Shown here in pieces: positions 34,708-45,885 of a stretch of 64,000 bases of DNA (position 1 is the first letter of the stretch; the number at the start of each line of letters is the position of its first letter). This DNA comes from Heterotrichella gracilis (Eukaryota; Sar; Xanthophyceae; Tribonematales; Xanthonemataceae). The notes beneath the pieces were generated by a model. It made no database searches. It was not told where the DNA came from and worked only from the letters and a program-made list of their open reading frames with translations. The stretch spans positions 186,001 through 250,000 of the forward strand of contig JAULBX010023296.1 of the NCBI GenBank assembly GCA_032358255.1, given 5' to 3'. A program made the position numbers and the translations under genes.

Positions 34708-35668
34708 TGTGGGTGGGGGGTGGGGGAGGGGGGAGCTGGAGAGAGTGGGCAGGGTCATGGGGTCAACTGACGGCCTGCATTCCTTGCCCAATTTGGAATG
34801 AATATTGTTGGAAGTCTGCGCGCTTTGTTGGAGAAGTAATTCACTGAGGCTACTAGCATAGTATGCTATTCCGTCCTTTGGATCAATCGCATGACCAAAG
34901 TTCCAATCTTGCTACAGTAGTAGTAACTACTATTGCCTTGGAACCAAGCAAACATTCCATTCACGAGTATTAGAACATATCAGATTTTGGGATCATGAAT
35001 TCGGAGTAAACAGACTTGAAACCACACGCGGCAAGGGAGAAATTCAGCAGCAACCCCTGTAGGGACTACCTGAAAATTTACTTGCCGGCATCTTCTCTTC
35101 AAATAACACTCATGGTCGATGTTCTGCTGGGTTTTGACTGGAAGAAGACGAGCTCCCCACTACGTATACGCTGCTCTCGAGACACTACTCCTCGAGCTCC
35201 ATGCGCACTGCCCGCAGTGCAACAATAACGCAAATCCCAGTCCTATTACCTATTGTACACTTGGGAGGTACACATGGTTTTTGGCCTTGTGTACCCTAAA
35301 CTTTAAACCCTAAAACTCGCTAACCCTAAAATGACTCCGCAAGTAGGGACACACCAGAAGCATAGTTCCCATCGCAAAGTCATGCTAATGGAGCTAAATG
35401 ATGGAGCTAGTAAAGAGCGTGGACAAGGCCAGAAACCAGCAGCTGCAGCCTGCAGGCGCTCCCTGCTGACTGCTACAGACAGGCACCACCCCTCGAGGTC
35501 AATGCGCACCGCCTGTGACAACCAACATTGTAGGTGACTGGACTAACTGGACCAGTCCCTATTTTCCTGACTGAAAACTGGGTCAACTCAAAAACTGGTT
35601 GTTAAAGCCATGCACGCGCTTGGGCGAGGAAATAGCGAGTAGCAACACGTGCACACCACACCACAGGC

Positions 35669-36968
35669 CTACACCGTGGTGACGTTGACGCGCACTGCCA
35701 CTGCCATTTGCAGCGCAGGGCTCAAGGAGTTGCCTATGCCCTTGAAGCAGGTGACTGGGGCCAGCTCCCCATCAGCCAGCTCCAAATCAACCGACACCAC
35801 CTTGCCATCCCCCAGCAGCTCTGGCGGGCAAACCCTTGCCAGAGAGTGTTGCAGGAATTTGGTCTTGTCTTGAGCGCCGCGCTTCAGGTCCTTGATGGTT
35901 CGGAAAACTCTGCCTGTATACGCTTTGTTGAGGTACACCTCCACCTGAGCAAACAGCCACACAGCTTCAGGTTGGATGATTTATTGCTGACGAGTGCAGG
36001 AACAGGAAAAACCAGGGTTGGTTTGGCGAGGTAGTCATTCCTATGCAACGGGTGGGGCTGTACAATGGGACCCACCGTTCTTTACCCACTGGCTCCGGCG
36101 GTGCTATAGTCTAGGTGCTATGGTCGGACGATGCTATGGTCTAGGTGCAGACTTGAGCATCGTAAGCCAAGCGCTTCACCCATGGTTCTCTTAGGTGGGT
36201 GGTGGGTGGGGTGCGTGGTAATTATGTGGTGGGTGGTGGGTGGTGCAATGGACATGTTGTCATGACAATAGGTGATAAGAAGGGTTGCATATGTGGGCGT
36301 TCAAGGTTGCTGAGGCAGAAAATAACCACCAGGGTTCACACACTCACCGGCAGTGCCCGTTGTGCATCTGTCCTCTTGGCCTGCTTGTACAGCGCATAGT
36401 ACAGGAGGAAACTCACTCCGATCCCAAACGCAGACGAGAGGGCATACTGCACACAAGAGAGCCAAGTAACAGTGAGTAACAGGACAGCAATATTTCTATG
36501 TGACAGAAGGTGAACACACGTTTTTAAAACCCTAATAGGGCATAGTGTACCTGCTCCAGAGTAGCTGTGGGAGGCGCCACCCACAGCGTTGTCAGAGTGC
36601 CATACAGCCCACACAGAACCTCAATGGAATTGGTGGAAGTGAACAGCTCGACTTGCGAAGGGGGCTGGGTGGCGTGCCGCTGGGGCATGTACCGCGGTAC
36701 AGGCTGAGAAGTGCGCACACCCTTCTGCACAAGGATCCAAATCGTGTTCCATTCAGTGCACGGAAAGGATTGAAACAGGAAGCAACAAGCCAGAATGGCA
36801 GCACCAGTTGCAACACATAACACAGCCCACCTTCTGGGTGCTTGCAGCCCTGGATGTGCGGGTGTCCACTGGCCCAGGGTCCATGCGAGTGCAAAACCTC
36901 GCGGGGGTGGAAGTACGTGCACACGGCATCCCATCACGGTGGAAGCTCGACAGGTGGCAGCCCAACAT
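35669..36968 (-). CDS. Small membrane protein, possibly organelle-targeted, unrecognised
   Basis: Four minus-strand exons join in phase: 36831-36968, 36551-36724, 36348-36446 and 35669-35944, 228 residues. The first ~60 residues are rich in Arg/Ser/Thr/Pro with few acids (MPCARTSTPARFCTRM), like a chloroplast or mitochondrial transit peptide. Two hydrophobic segments follow (EVLCGLYGTLTTLWVAPPTA; YALSSAFGIGVSFLLYYALY). A soluble tail carries VEVYLNKAYTGRVFRTIKDL and KVVSVDLELADGELAPVTCF. I recognise no family. The clean phase across three introns supports a real gene; the choice of start ATG is the weak point. Confidence 0.65.
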
Positions 36969-36974
36969 TGTTAT

Positions 36975-38340
36975 GTAAACAGCAGTTGTGCAGCTGTGGC
37001 ACGTGCAGCTGGGGCTAATGTAGCTGGTGTGGCAGTGAGGTTGACTAAGAAGAAGAGCAAGGTAGCCAACTGCACGTCCTCACAAAAGAGCAATACAAAA
37101 AGCTATGAGAGTATGGATATGTTTTCTTGTGGGGTTTCAAGCAACCACGAGCCTAGCATCCTGACCAGAGTTTATCTTATAGGGTGGTTTGCAAGAAGCT
37201 TCTTCAACAAGCTATCCTGCTGCTGCCAACTCCGCTGATACCGAGCCGACGTCCAACAAAGTGCCTAATCGGTGTGAATAAGGGTAGCGACACCTTTCCT
37301 TCCACTGTAGCGCCAGCCCTTCCTTAGTCACCGAGCCAGATGCATGCATGCATGCATAACACACAACCTTGAAAAAGCCTGGGTGCGTCCGAATGGCATT
37401 GGCCTGGCAAAAATTATGGGTTTCTAAGCAGCCACGAGCCTGGCGTCATTTCTTAGAGTGTAAATGAAGGTGGTGGTTTGCAAGCGAGATCCGGATAGCA
37501 AGTTGCCCCTGTGGCAACCCTACTGGACCCTAAGAACCCCTGCGACGGCAACCCTAAAGCCCTATAACCTAAACCCTAAGAATCCTCTTTGTAAGCTGAG
37601 CAATACTGGGGGATGTTGTGGGAGTGTTTGAAAGAGGAGGCAAACAATTCCATTTCAATGGAAAGGAATGGGTACTTGCGCGCATGAGATCCGGTGGTGT
37701 TGCTCAGTGGTTAACAATTGTGCATGTGGGTGATGTGGTTGTGTCCCTTGTAGCGTAGGAGAAGCTGGTAAAGGTGGCTTGGTAATGGAGTTACAGTATT
37801 CCTGCGCAGCGGCCATGTACTCGTTGTGCAGGCTGGTCGGTGTGCTGGTGGCATATGGGAAAGGGAGCTACCCATAGCTATTGTTGAAAAGGAGCAATGC
37901 TGTCACGCACATATGTTGCTATCGCAATGCCGAAAAATCGATGCAGGTGATTGCCTGAAAAGCCTTGGAGAGAAGCTTTGCTACAATTGCACACCACAAT
38001 GGTACAATACAGTAAAAAACTTCCATCAAATCACATGCAGAACCACTGAGTGAGCCAGGATTAAAACAACCTCAACACGTTGACAAGGACGCGTGTTGGT
38101 GGTGCTCAACACACTTAACAGTATGCGGTTTGTTGCACAAAACACCCAGGCCTGGAAAGCTGGCATCAAAGGTATTGAGTCACTTGCCTCCACCACAAGA
38201 ATCACCGTGGCCACTGCCTCCGTACATGCTCTGGGCCCAACCCCGACCCTGTCAAACCTGCCCCATCCGTCCCCAAAACAACCCTGTTTAAAACAATCCT
38301 TCATGCACCCATATCCACCTCCCTCCCTTACTCACCCCCT
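36975..38340. other. No gene seen (intergenic)
   Basis: About 1.4 kb between the small membrane-protein gene and NAD kinase. It contains a TGCATGCATGCAT run (~37342) and a degenerate CCCTAAA tract (~37545-37580). A plus-strand open frame at 36795-37238 has no recognisable motif. Nothing convincing was found. Confidence 0.5.
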
Positions 38341-38346
38341 GCCCCC

Positions 38347-41300
38347 TCAAACCCTCGGCGCCACCTCCACCCCAGCCCCCACATCCACCCCCACCACCCT
38401 GCGATCCACCGTGGCCTCCGAGGGCAGCTTGGTGGGCAGGTCGCCACGTGGCGTGACGTTCCACCTCAGCTTCTGCACGATGCCGTCGTACCAGTCCCTG
38501 TCCTGCACCGCCATGTTGACCATGGGCAGCGCGTAGTGTGCGGTGGTCACCCGGATGGAGCTGCCGCGCATCATGCGCATGGTGTGGCGCCCGTCAAAGC
38601 TGGCCCTGTGGAAGGGGGAGGGTAAGGGTCAGGGCTTAGGGTTTCATGAGCATGGTGTGGCGGCTGTCAAAGCTGGCCCTGCGGGTAGGGCGACTAGCAG
38701 GGCAACGGGTAGAGCAAAGGTTTACGCTGTGGGGCAAAGGTGTAAGGACTAAGCCTCAATGACCCCACACCCTAAACCGTTCACTCTAAACCCTTGACGC
38801 TAACCTTGCATGCGCCCGCGCTGTCAGGGGCAGGTACGCCTCGATGACCCCTCACCCTAAACCGTACACCCTAAACCCTAGACAACACTAACCTGGCATG
38901 CGCCCGCGCTGTCGGGGGCAGGTAGGCCTCGATGACCGCTGATTCGGGCACCACGATTGGCCTGAAGGACAGCGAGTGCGGCGCCACGGGTGTAAGCAAC
39001 GTGCATGGCACTGAGGGGGCCACCATGGGGCCGCCGGCAGACATGCTGTATGCTGTGGAGCCCGAGGGGGTGGAGATGATGAGGCCATCAGCCTGCGAGG
39101 GGAGGTCACGGGGAGATGGTTGGGCCACAGGGGTGCAAATTCAGGAGCCGGTTGAACTGTGTGATGTTGTGGATGTGGTGGGGTGGTTGCTGGAGCCATG
39201 CGAGGGAAGAGGTGAGGGGCCAAGATCCATCACATCGCGCATTGGCATGGCAGCGGTAGCTTGCATGAATGGCATAGAGGCCCAGGGTTTTGCATCGTGT
39301 GGCCGTAGGATGAACTCCACCATTCTGAGCAGCTGCCTAGCTAATCCGAAAGGTAGAGTTGAGGCGCCATGAGATCCAATGAACCCCGCATAAGGGTTTC
39401 CCACCTGCACCGTAGTGATGTGGCTGCCATCGATGTATGTCTCCACCTCCACCATGTGCGGCGATGACCCCCGGTCTATCAAGCACTCGTTCAGCACATG
39501 GTGCACGCGTTCAAGCTCGCCCTTCCTGGAAAATGAGAGCATAGATGTTGAAAATTGAAGGGGACTACCGATTTGCTGAATGGTTTTGATATGCACTGCC
39601 AAGCGTACTCCAGGCCTTGTGGTGCGCGCGAGGCATGGTGGCTATGATCACAGCATGGTGGCTGTTATTGCAAAAAACGTTTAGACTTTTTTGCTGATTG
39701 CCGTAGCCGCAGTGGAACAGCTTCAACTTTTGGCAATACTTTTCGTGTGATCGAAAAGTGATCAGACGTTCGTAATGCTCGATTTATCTGATCCAAGTTC
39801 GTCAAACGTCATCAAACTTCGATCCAAAGTCGTTACAATTCGTCCGACCGTTACGCAATCGAGTTTGATCAGTCCAAAACGGTTCTCAACAATATTTTCA
39901 AGTGACAATGTCTAAGCGTTTTTGCAATATCAAGGTGGCATGTGCCTTTGCTTTAATTTCCCATGTGCTATGCGTGCCATGGGCTGCAGGAGAAAGCCAT
40001 ATTATTACCATGCACTCGAAACCTAACACACCATGCGCATCAAGCTTGTACCCAGAGCTGTCCGATGTTGAGGCCATGAGGCTGAACATGCCAATGCTAC
40101 AGCTATGGCTGGAAGCTACCCACCCTTGCTTGTCAGCCACGCCATTTCCAACCAAGTTCCACCATGCATGGTATGCAAACCTTGATCCTTCCTACTGTGC
40201 CGCCTCCTGGTCTCCGCCCAACTCACCAGTGCACCTCGCATCGCTTGCGCGCCCTCAGCGTGCAATACACGGGGCTGTCTGACGTGGAGGCCATGAGGCT
40301 GGACAGGACGTAGGGGTACTGGTCAGGGTTGAAGGGGGTCAGGAACCCTAGGGTTCCCATGGCGAAGGGCACCACCGGCGGCAGGGGTGCGTCCTCGGTG
40401 AACAGCGATGCCAGGTGGAGCACCGTGCCATCCCCTCCTAACGTGACGCAGAAATCAACCCCTGTGCACCAGATAATCAGTGGTTCAGGTAGTTGGTCAC
40501 TTGTCCAGCGCGCTGCAGGTGGTTCTGTGGTTTAGGGTTTACATGGACCCTAACCCTAAACCCTCACAACTGCACGCACCCCAGTGTGAATGCGATGCAA
40601 TTGCATTATCAGCCATGTCCATCCATGCACAGTTCCATGCATGCCATGGCCTTAACCATGAGCGCTCACCGTGTTGCGTGGGGTCAAAGGCGGTGAAGTG
40701 GCGCGCTTCAGAGTGCCACACGTAGCGCTCCACCAGCACCGTCACCCCTTGCTCGGTCAACCTACACACCCCACAGCAACACAGTTGGCCACAGGAAACC
40801 CGCTACATTGCTTGCCCTTCCTTAGCACAGGAGGTTTAAAGGGTACGGGGTCTGGAATGCAACGTGGGTGTGTGGGTGCAAGGGGTGTGAGTGAAGCGGA
40901 GGCGGGTGGACTGTTGGGGGCACAAGGAGCCTCACCAGTTTCCTATGTTCATCATTTGTTTGGTGGTAGCTTCGCTCCCCGGCTTCTTGATGATCAGCGC
41001 GGTTTTGGGCCCTTCAGGGTCTTGCCATACCAGGGAAACCCTCCGCTGTAGCTTGAGGGACGAGGGCGTTGACGTGGAAACCTGGAACCCACAGGTTCAA
41101 GTCAGGGCCGTGAGCCCAGAAATCAAGCTGGGCATCTTGAGTTAACAAAAACCCCCGTTGGGTGGCCAGGTTGAGAGTGGCTAGGGCATGCATAAAATGG
41201 CGCTCAATGCATGCATATATCACCCAACACGCCTGCTACAAAGTAACGCCTACAGGCAAGACAACGCACCACATCGGCTCCCCGGACCACGCCAGACTCT

Positions 41301-41653
41301 GTCCTTGTCTCATCGTCGGCTGACAGGAGCACACCGGGCGGCCTGTACGGCTGGAGGAAGGTGGCTGTCCCGCCGTTGGGGAGGCTCGTCCCGTTCTGCC
41401 TCGTTTCCAAACCCGAGCTCTCGTTGATGTTACTCCCTTTCAGAGCCTGGACGACCGCCTTTGCTTCCCGTTTGGGCCTCGGTTTGGAACCGCCCCTATT
41501 TTTTCTGCTCCCATAGCTGATTGAGGTGATGATGGCGGGAGTGGGCTCCCCTGACAGCTCTCGGCGTATTTGGGGACGCTGGCTTGCAAATGAACACGCG
41601 ACCCGTTCCATCTTCCCAAGCTGCTTACTTAGATTTTTGGCCCACTTGGCCAT
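38347..41653 (-). CDS. NADK: NAD kinase
   Basis: Phosphorylates NAD to NADP using ATP. Seven exons close in phase: 41270-41653, 40936-41081, 40670-40761, 40227-40461, 39405-39525, 38893-39092 and 38347-38605, about 478 residues from the upstream ATG (464 from the ATG at 41611). Signature motifs: [20 protein letters not shown] (GGDG nucleotide-binding loop), [40 protein letters not shown] (NAD-binding/substrate motif), [13 protein letters not shown], and a C-terminal [17 protein letters not shown]. The N-terminal ~115 residues are low complexity and basic and could be an organellar transit peptide; this is inference. It is divergent from a NADPH-using peroxisomal SDR. Exon edges are duplicated in three introns. 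Confidence 0.95.
38620..38892. repeat. NADK: NADK exon-edge copies alternating with CCCTAAA-like runs
   Basis: Near 38645-38690, GAGCATGGTGTGGCGGCTGTC and AAAGCTGGCCCTG repeat the start of the last exon (38575-38605). At ~38800-38846, CTAACCTTGCATGCGCCCGC, GCTGTCAGGGGCAGGTACGC and CTCGATGACC repeat the 3' edge and donor of the preceding exon (true copy 38885-38938); CTCAATGACC at ~38754 starts a further remnant. Runs such as CACCCTAAACCG and CACCCTAAACCCT lie between the copies. Confidence 0.9.
40040..40090. repeat. NADK: Decayed copy of part of the NADK GGDG exon
   Basis: GAGCTGTCCGATGTTGAGG then CCATGAGGCTGAACATG resembles the exon piece GGGCTGTCTGACGTGGAGG then CCATGAGGCTGGACAGG at ~40272-40310. 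It lies in the adjoining intron, about 230 bp away. Confidence 0.75.
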
Positions 41654-42386
41654 ACACTTGGGATATGGCTGGCCCTTGAACAGGGGTCAAGAAGTGCCTA
41701 GGTGCAAGGCGCATTCCAGAGGGGGTTGCGGAGGCAGCTGAGCACCGTTGCAAGCACGAGGTACTTGGCAAAACGGCTACTGAAAGAGATGTTGCCAACT
41801 GTCGAGTAAGGAGAGGGGTTTGGGCAGGCGTTGCTTCGGGTTGCAGGCACCTTGGGTCAGTGGAATACACGCCTGGTGCAACCCGTTGGGCAAGGTGCGA
41901 GTCGAGGACTAGTACGTGAGCACTAAACACGACATGGGCGACTTCTGTTCGTGGCTTGCACCGCTGTGAGCTTAAAAGACTATGCATGCAGGGCACAACT
42001 GCGACAGACTGCTTCGGAACGAGCTGTACTCTGCACTCTCTGAGTCATGTTATTGGTACTCAAGGGTCTGATTTGCACTGAAAATTTGAGCTGAGCTGAC
42101 TCATCCTCCTCAGCTGAGCTGCGAGGCACCGCACTTACAACTTACCGAAACCACGAGAAAGGAAGTGGCCCCTTTACGCATGCAGCAATACCACTGATAG
42201 CGGGCGATTGGCAATAACGGGCGCAGGTTAAAGCAGCCCAATCCGGTAGATTGTATTACAGCCCTGTGTCACTGGACACTGGCACTGGACAATAGTAATT
42301 GGAGTGTGTCGTAAGTGTCGGAAGTCATTCACTGTACAGAGTTATCACTTGACCAGTCAGTAAGCTTTGCTATCATTCTTCGCAAT
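41654..42386. promoter_or_regulatory. Shared upstream region of divergent NADK and peroxisomal SDR
   Basis: About 730 bp between the two start codons. No credible coding frame. It contains both promoters by position; no individual element is recognised. The pairing of an NADP-making enzyme with an NADPH-using reductase may be chance. Confidence 0.4.
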
Positions 42387-45053
42387 ATGACGTCTTCGCC
42401 ATTCAAGGATAACATACTCCGGGGCAAGGTAGGTTGTCCTAAGCTCCAATATCTCCGTGACTGCATATGCATGCATATTGTGTGGGGCTGACATCCAATC
42501 CTGCACCGCAGGTGGCACTGGTGACTGGAGGGGGCTCAGGCATCGGCCTTGAAATCACCCGTCAACTAGGTGCGGCAATTTCTCTGTTTCAGTGGCATGC
42601 ATCGTTGCTTTGGCATCAACTGCTTGTGGGCAGTGGTCCAACAGCAAACAGTGCAAACTGGGCTATAAAGTAATAGCCACTGCCCCATCTACATTGTTAG
42701 TGCAATTTCAATATGTGTGTCATAAGTATTATCAGCAGCCACCATGCTGTGTCCTTGCACAGGCCTGCATGGCGCAGCGGTGGTGATCAGCGGCAGGCGA
42801 GAAGCTGTCCTGGCAGAAGCATGCTCCAGCCTGGCAGCGGAGGGCATACGGGCGCACAGCGTGCAGGGGGACGTGCGCAAGTACGAGGACTGCGAAAATG
42901 CGGTGCAGTCCACAGTTTCAACGTGAGTCCACGGCACTGCAGCAGCAGCACTGGCAAGACACCACATGCCATGGCGCGACACCACATGCCGTTGTGCCCA
43001 CTGTAGTGGCCACATACTGCCAATGAATGCTGACAAAAGAACAAAAATCTCATATGTATAAAGCCTGCATTCATCTCAGATTGTCGTCTGCACAACCCAT
43101 AGCATGGTGTCTGTGTTGCGCTGCAACACACTCCCAACCCTTCACTGCACCCACCTTTGGTTCAGGTTTGGGCGCTTGGACATCCTGGTCAACTGCGCAG
43201 CAGGCAACTTCCTGGCTGCAGCAGAGGAGCTGTCCAGCAACGGCTTCCGCACGGTGCTGGAAATCGACACCCTCGGCACCTTCAACATGTGCCGCGCAGC
43301 TTTCCCCGAGCTGCGGCGCTACGGGGATGGCGCCATCATCAACATCAGCGCCACGCTGCACTATGGTGCCACCTACTGGCAGGCGCATGCATCTGCAGCC
43401 AAGGCGGCAGTGGACAGCTTGACGCGCAGCCTGGCGCTGGAGTGGGGGGCTGCGGGGGTGAGGGTGGCGGGTGTGGCGCCTGGACCCATAGAGGGGACAG
43501 CAGGTGGGCTGCTGTGCGCATGGTCTGCTCCACATGTGATGGGGTACTCCAACATACCACAATATCACCTCCGAATTGCCGCACCCTGAGCATACCCACA
43601 TGAATGCACATGGAAGGCGGCGGAGCAGACCCATCTCCAATCTGCTGCAGGCATCACAAAGCTTGGCCCATCCTCTGCTGACGCCTTCACCAAACTGGTC
43701 ACGGAAACCATCCCCGTGGGGCGCATGGGGCGCAAGGCAGACATCGCCATGGCGTGCTTGTTCCTGGCGAGCCCTGCGGCAAGCTTTTTGAGCGGCGACA
43801 CGCTGGTGGTGGATGGCGGTGCATGGATGTGGCGGCCAGCAGTGGTGCCAAGGGAGATGGTGTTTAAGGCATCGAGAGGTGGGTGGGCGGGGCATGGGTG
43901 GGCGGGGCAAGAAGGGGGTTGCCGGGCAAGGGGTCAGGCAGTTTGGGAGTGTGCAGGAGCAATGATTGTATAATAATAACTTGGTGCAGATGGATGTAGC
44001 TTCTGCTGTGCTGTGCTGCACATGCAGTGGCGTGTGCCTGCATTATTGTTGTTAGCCATAGCATGTGGTACCACATTTCATCAGTCATGCGCTGCACCCA
44101 TGAGAACATCAGTATCCATGTCAAGTGGGTTTAAGGGCGTCCCAAGTTGGCATGCTGAGCCGTGGCAGGTAGACACGCATGTACTGCATTTTGTCTGAGA
44201 ACATTTGCAGTGTGGACATGTATGGTTCTTTTCCTCAAACTTGAGCGAATCTGTAGCTATGTCATACCAAAACACTTTTGACTGATGCACTGGCTCAGAG
44301 GTGTACCTTAGAAAGAAAGAAAGAAAGGGAACGCACAGAGGCGAAGTTAGGGGGCCACTGGCTCGCACCAGGGCACCACACCAGCCAGAACGGCTGGTCA
44401 GGGATAGGCCTTGAGGCCTACTTAGCCAATGCCCGCAGGCATGGCTTGCAAAAGGGTTTGGCGTTTAGTGTACACAGCATAGGAACCTTGAACAGCAAGG
44501 AGTTGCAACTCAGGAATCAGATTGGCAATCACGCTGGGGGCTAAACCAATAGCAGTCAGGGCGTCAAATGTAGAAACTGGGACAATGCCGGTGTTGTCAA
44601 TAGTTAGTGCATGGCAGGTTACTCTCCAGCCAGCGTTTCTAAGGTGGGAAGCCAGGCCAACAGGTCTGAGATGGGTGGCCAGTCCTGTGTGCTCCAACGA
44701 CTGTGCGATGAATTCCAAATTTATTGGGGCATTTGACCTCTAGGAGATGAATGTGGTGGTCCTTGCGGCGGGGTCGGGGCAGGGTCGTGGTCCGAGTATG
44801 CAGATCATTTTTGTCAGCTTGAGTGATCATGATAATATCAGGCTGGTGGTCTGGTGCTGAGGGGCCACTAGCCAGATTGGGAGCTGCGTGTAACGGGGTG
44901 GGTGAGTTTCTGCATCTGTGAGCAGCAGGCAATTGCCAACCTTACGTAATAAGTATCATGATATGTATTCAAGCTTGTGGTGGCCCTGCAGGTGTTGAGG
45001 CCAAGAGCAGGGCCATGGGATTGGCAGGTACTCAGCCGCGCAGCAAGCTGTGA
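42387..45053 (+). CDS. SDRB: Peroxisomal short-chain dehydrogenase, 2,4-dienoyl-CoA reductase-like
   Basis: Six exons join in phase to 295 residues: 42387-42428, 42512-42569, 42763-42922, 43166-43503, 43651-43878 and 44992-45053. Closest in memory to plant SDRB and mammalian DECR2, which reduce 2,4-dienoyl-CoA with NADPH during beta-oxidation of unsaturated fatty acids. Seen: MTSSPFKDNILRGKVALVTG start, GGGSGIGLEITRQLG cofactor loop, SGRREAV (Arg pair typical of NADP use), VNCAAGNFLAAAEEL, GTFNMCRAAFPEL, IINISATLHYG, SAAKAAVDSLTRSLALEWG, VAPGPIEGT and FLSGDTLVVDGGAWMW. As in the DECR group, the usual SDR Tyr-x3-Lys motif is altered (His/Ser-Ala-Ala-Lys). The last exon adds KSRAMGLAGTQPRSKL, ending in the canonical peroxisomal signal Ser-Lys-Leu after a 1.1 kb intron. 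Confidence 0.95.
44420..44940 (-). mobile_element. Broken mobile-element coding fragment inside the last SDR intron
   Basis: Minus-strand frames encode DIIMITQ..., then a HIHLLEVKC motif, then HLRNAGWRVTCHALTIDN and FDALTAIGL. I recall this LVE(I/V)K(Y/F)C ... VTLH order from a nuclease-like domain that accompanies reverse-transcriptase ORFs in green algal repeats. The pieces are in more than one frame, so the copy is broken. Orientation is opposite to the host gene. The family (LINE or other retroelement) cannot be settled from this fragment, and I found no clear ends. Confidence 0.5.
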
Positions 45054-45059
45054 GCTGGT

Positions 45060-45880
45060 GCATTGCAAGCAGCAGTTGCAGGAGGGCATTGTTATGGGAT
45101 GTCAGTCATGGCTGATCAGGTGGTCAATGGAAGCCGGCAAATAAGGATTACGGTAACTTGGGGGCTATGCGTAGCTGCTATGCCGCCTTATTTACGCCTT
45201 TGGCTTCTGTTTTCTTTTCTTTTCTTTCTTTAACTGCCACTGGCTAGCCTAGTCAAAGTCTTAGACGGGGGAGATATGATCAAGCGAGGGGACTCGCTCA
45301 AGTGATGGGGTCCTCAGGATTTATCCAAGGCTGAATAGTTCCATCACATTCGCATGCATACCACACTGTCAGTAAATTTCAAATGGTTATCAAGGAACAT
45401 TATTTACAGTTGCCGGTGAATGTGACACCCACATGTATGGACCTGACAAGCACTGCAGTTGTGTTGATGGAAGTTTTGTGATGCTAGCTACACAACATTT
45501 TTGGCAACGCCAGGGCAACCACAAGCTTGAGTACAGGAGTAGAGCACTCTTCCTATGTATAGGAGGTACGTTTGTGTAGTACTACTGAACACGCCACAAA
45601 AAGGCAGTCGAAAGAGGTAATACAATGAGCATGCGTTGAAGAAATAGTTGAAATTGAAAAACCTGGCTGCAACAGACCCCACTCACACGAGATGCATAGG
45701 CCGTAATTCTTGTAAATGTACGGTATGCAACATTGTACATTCAATTTTGGTTCTGAATCAATTCTGTACAAAATGAGCGAGTAAAATTCAAAATTGCACT
45801 ACTCCTGCTCCCTGCAACTGTCAAGTTGCAAGCACTAGCATGCCTACATACTTGCAAGTACACCCGGCGCCCTGTGGGTT
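45060..45880. other. No gene seen (convergent 3' flanks)
   Basis: Between the stop of the SDR and the stop of the TrmA gene. It includes a pyrimidine-rich TTTTCTTTTCTTTTCTTTC run at ~45210. It is presumably the 3' UTRs of both genes plus spacer. Confidence 0.5.
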
Positions 45881-45885
45881 GCTGG

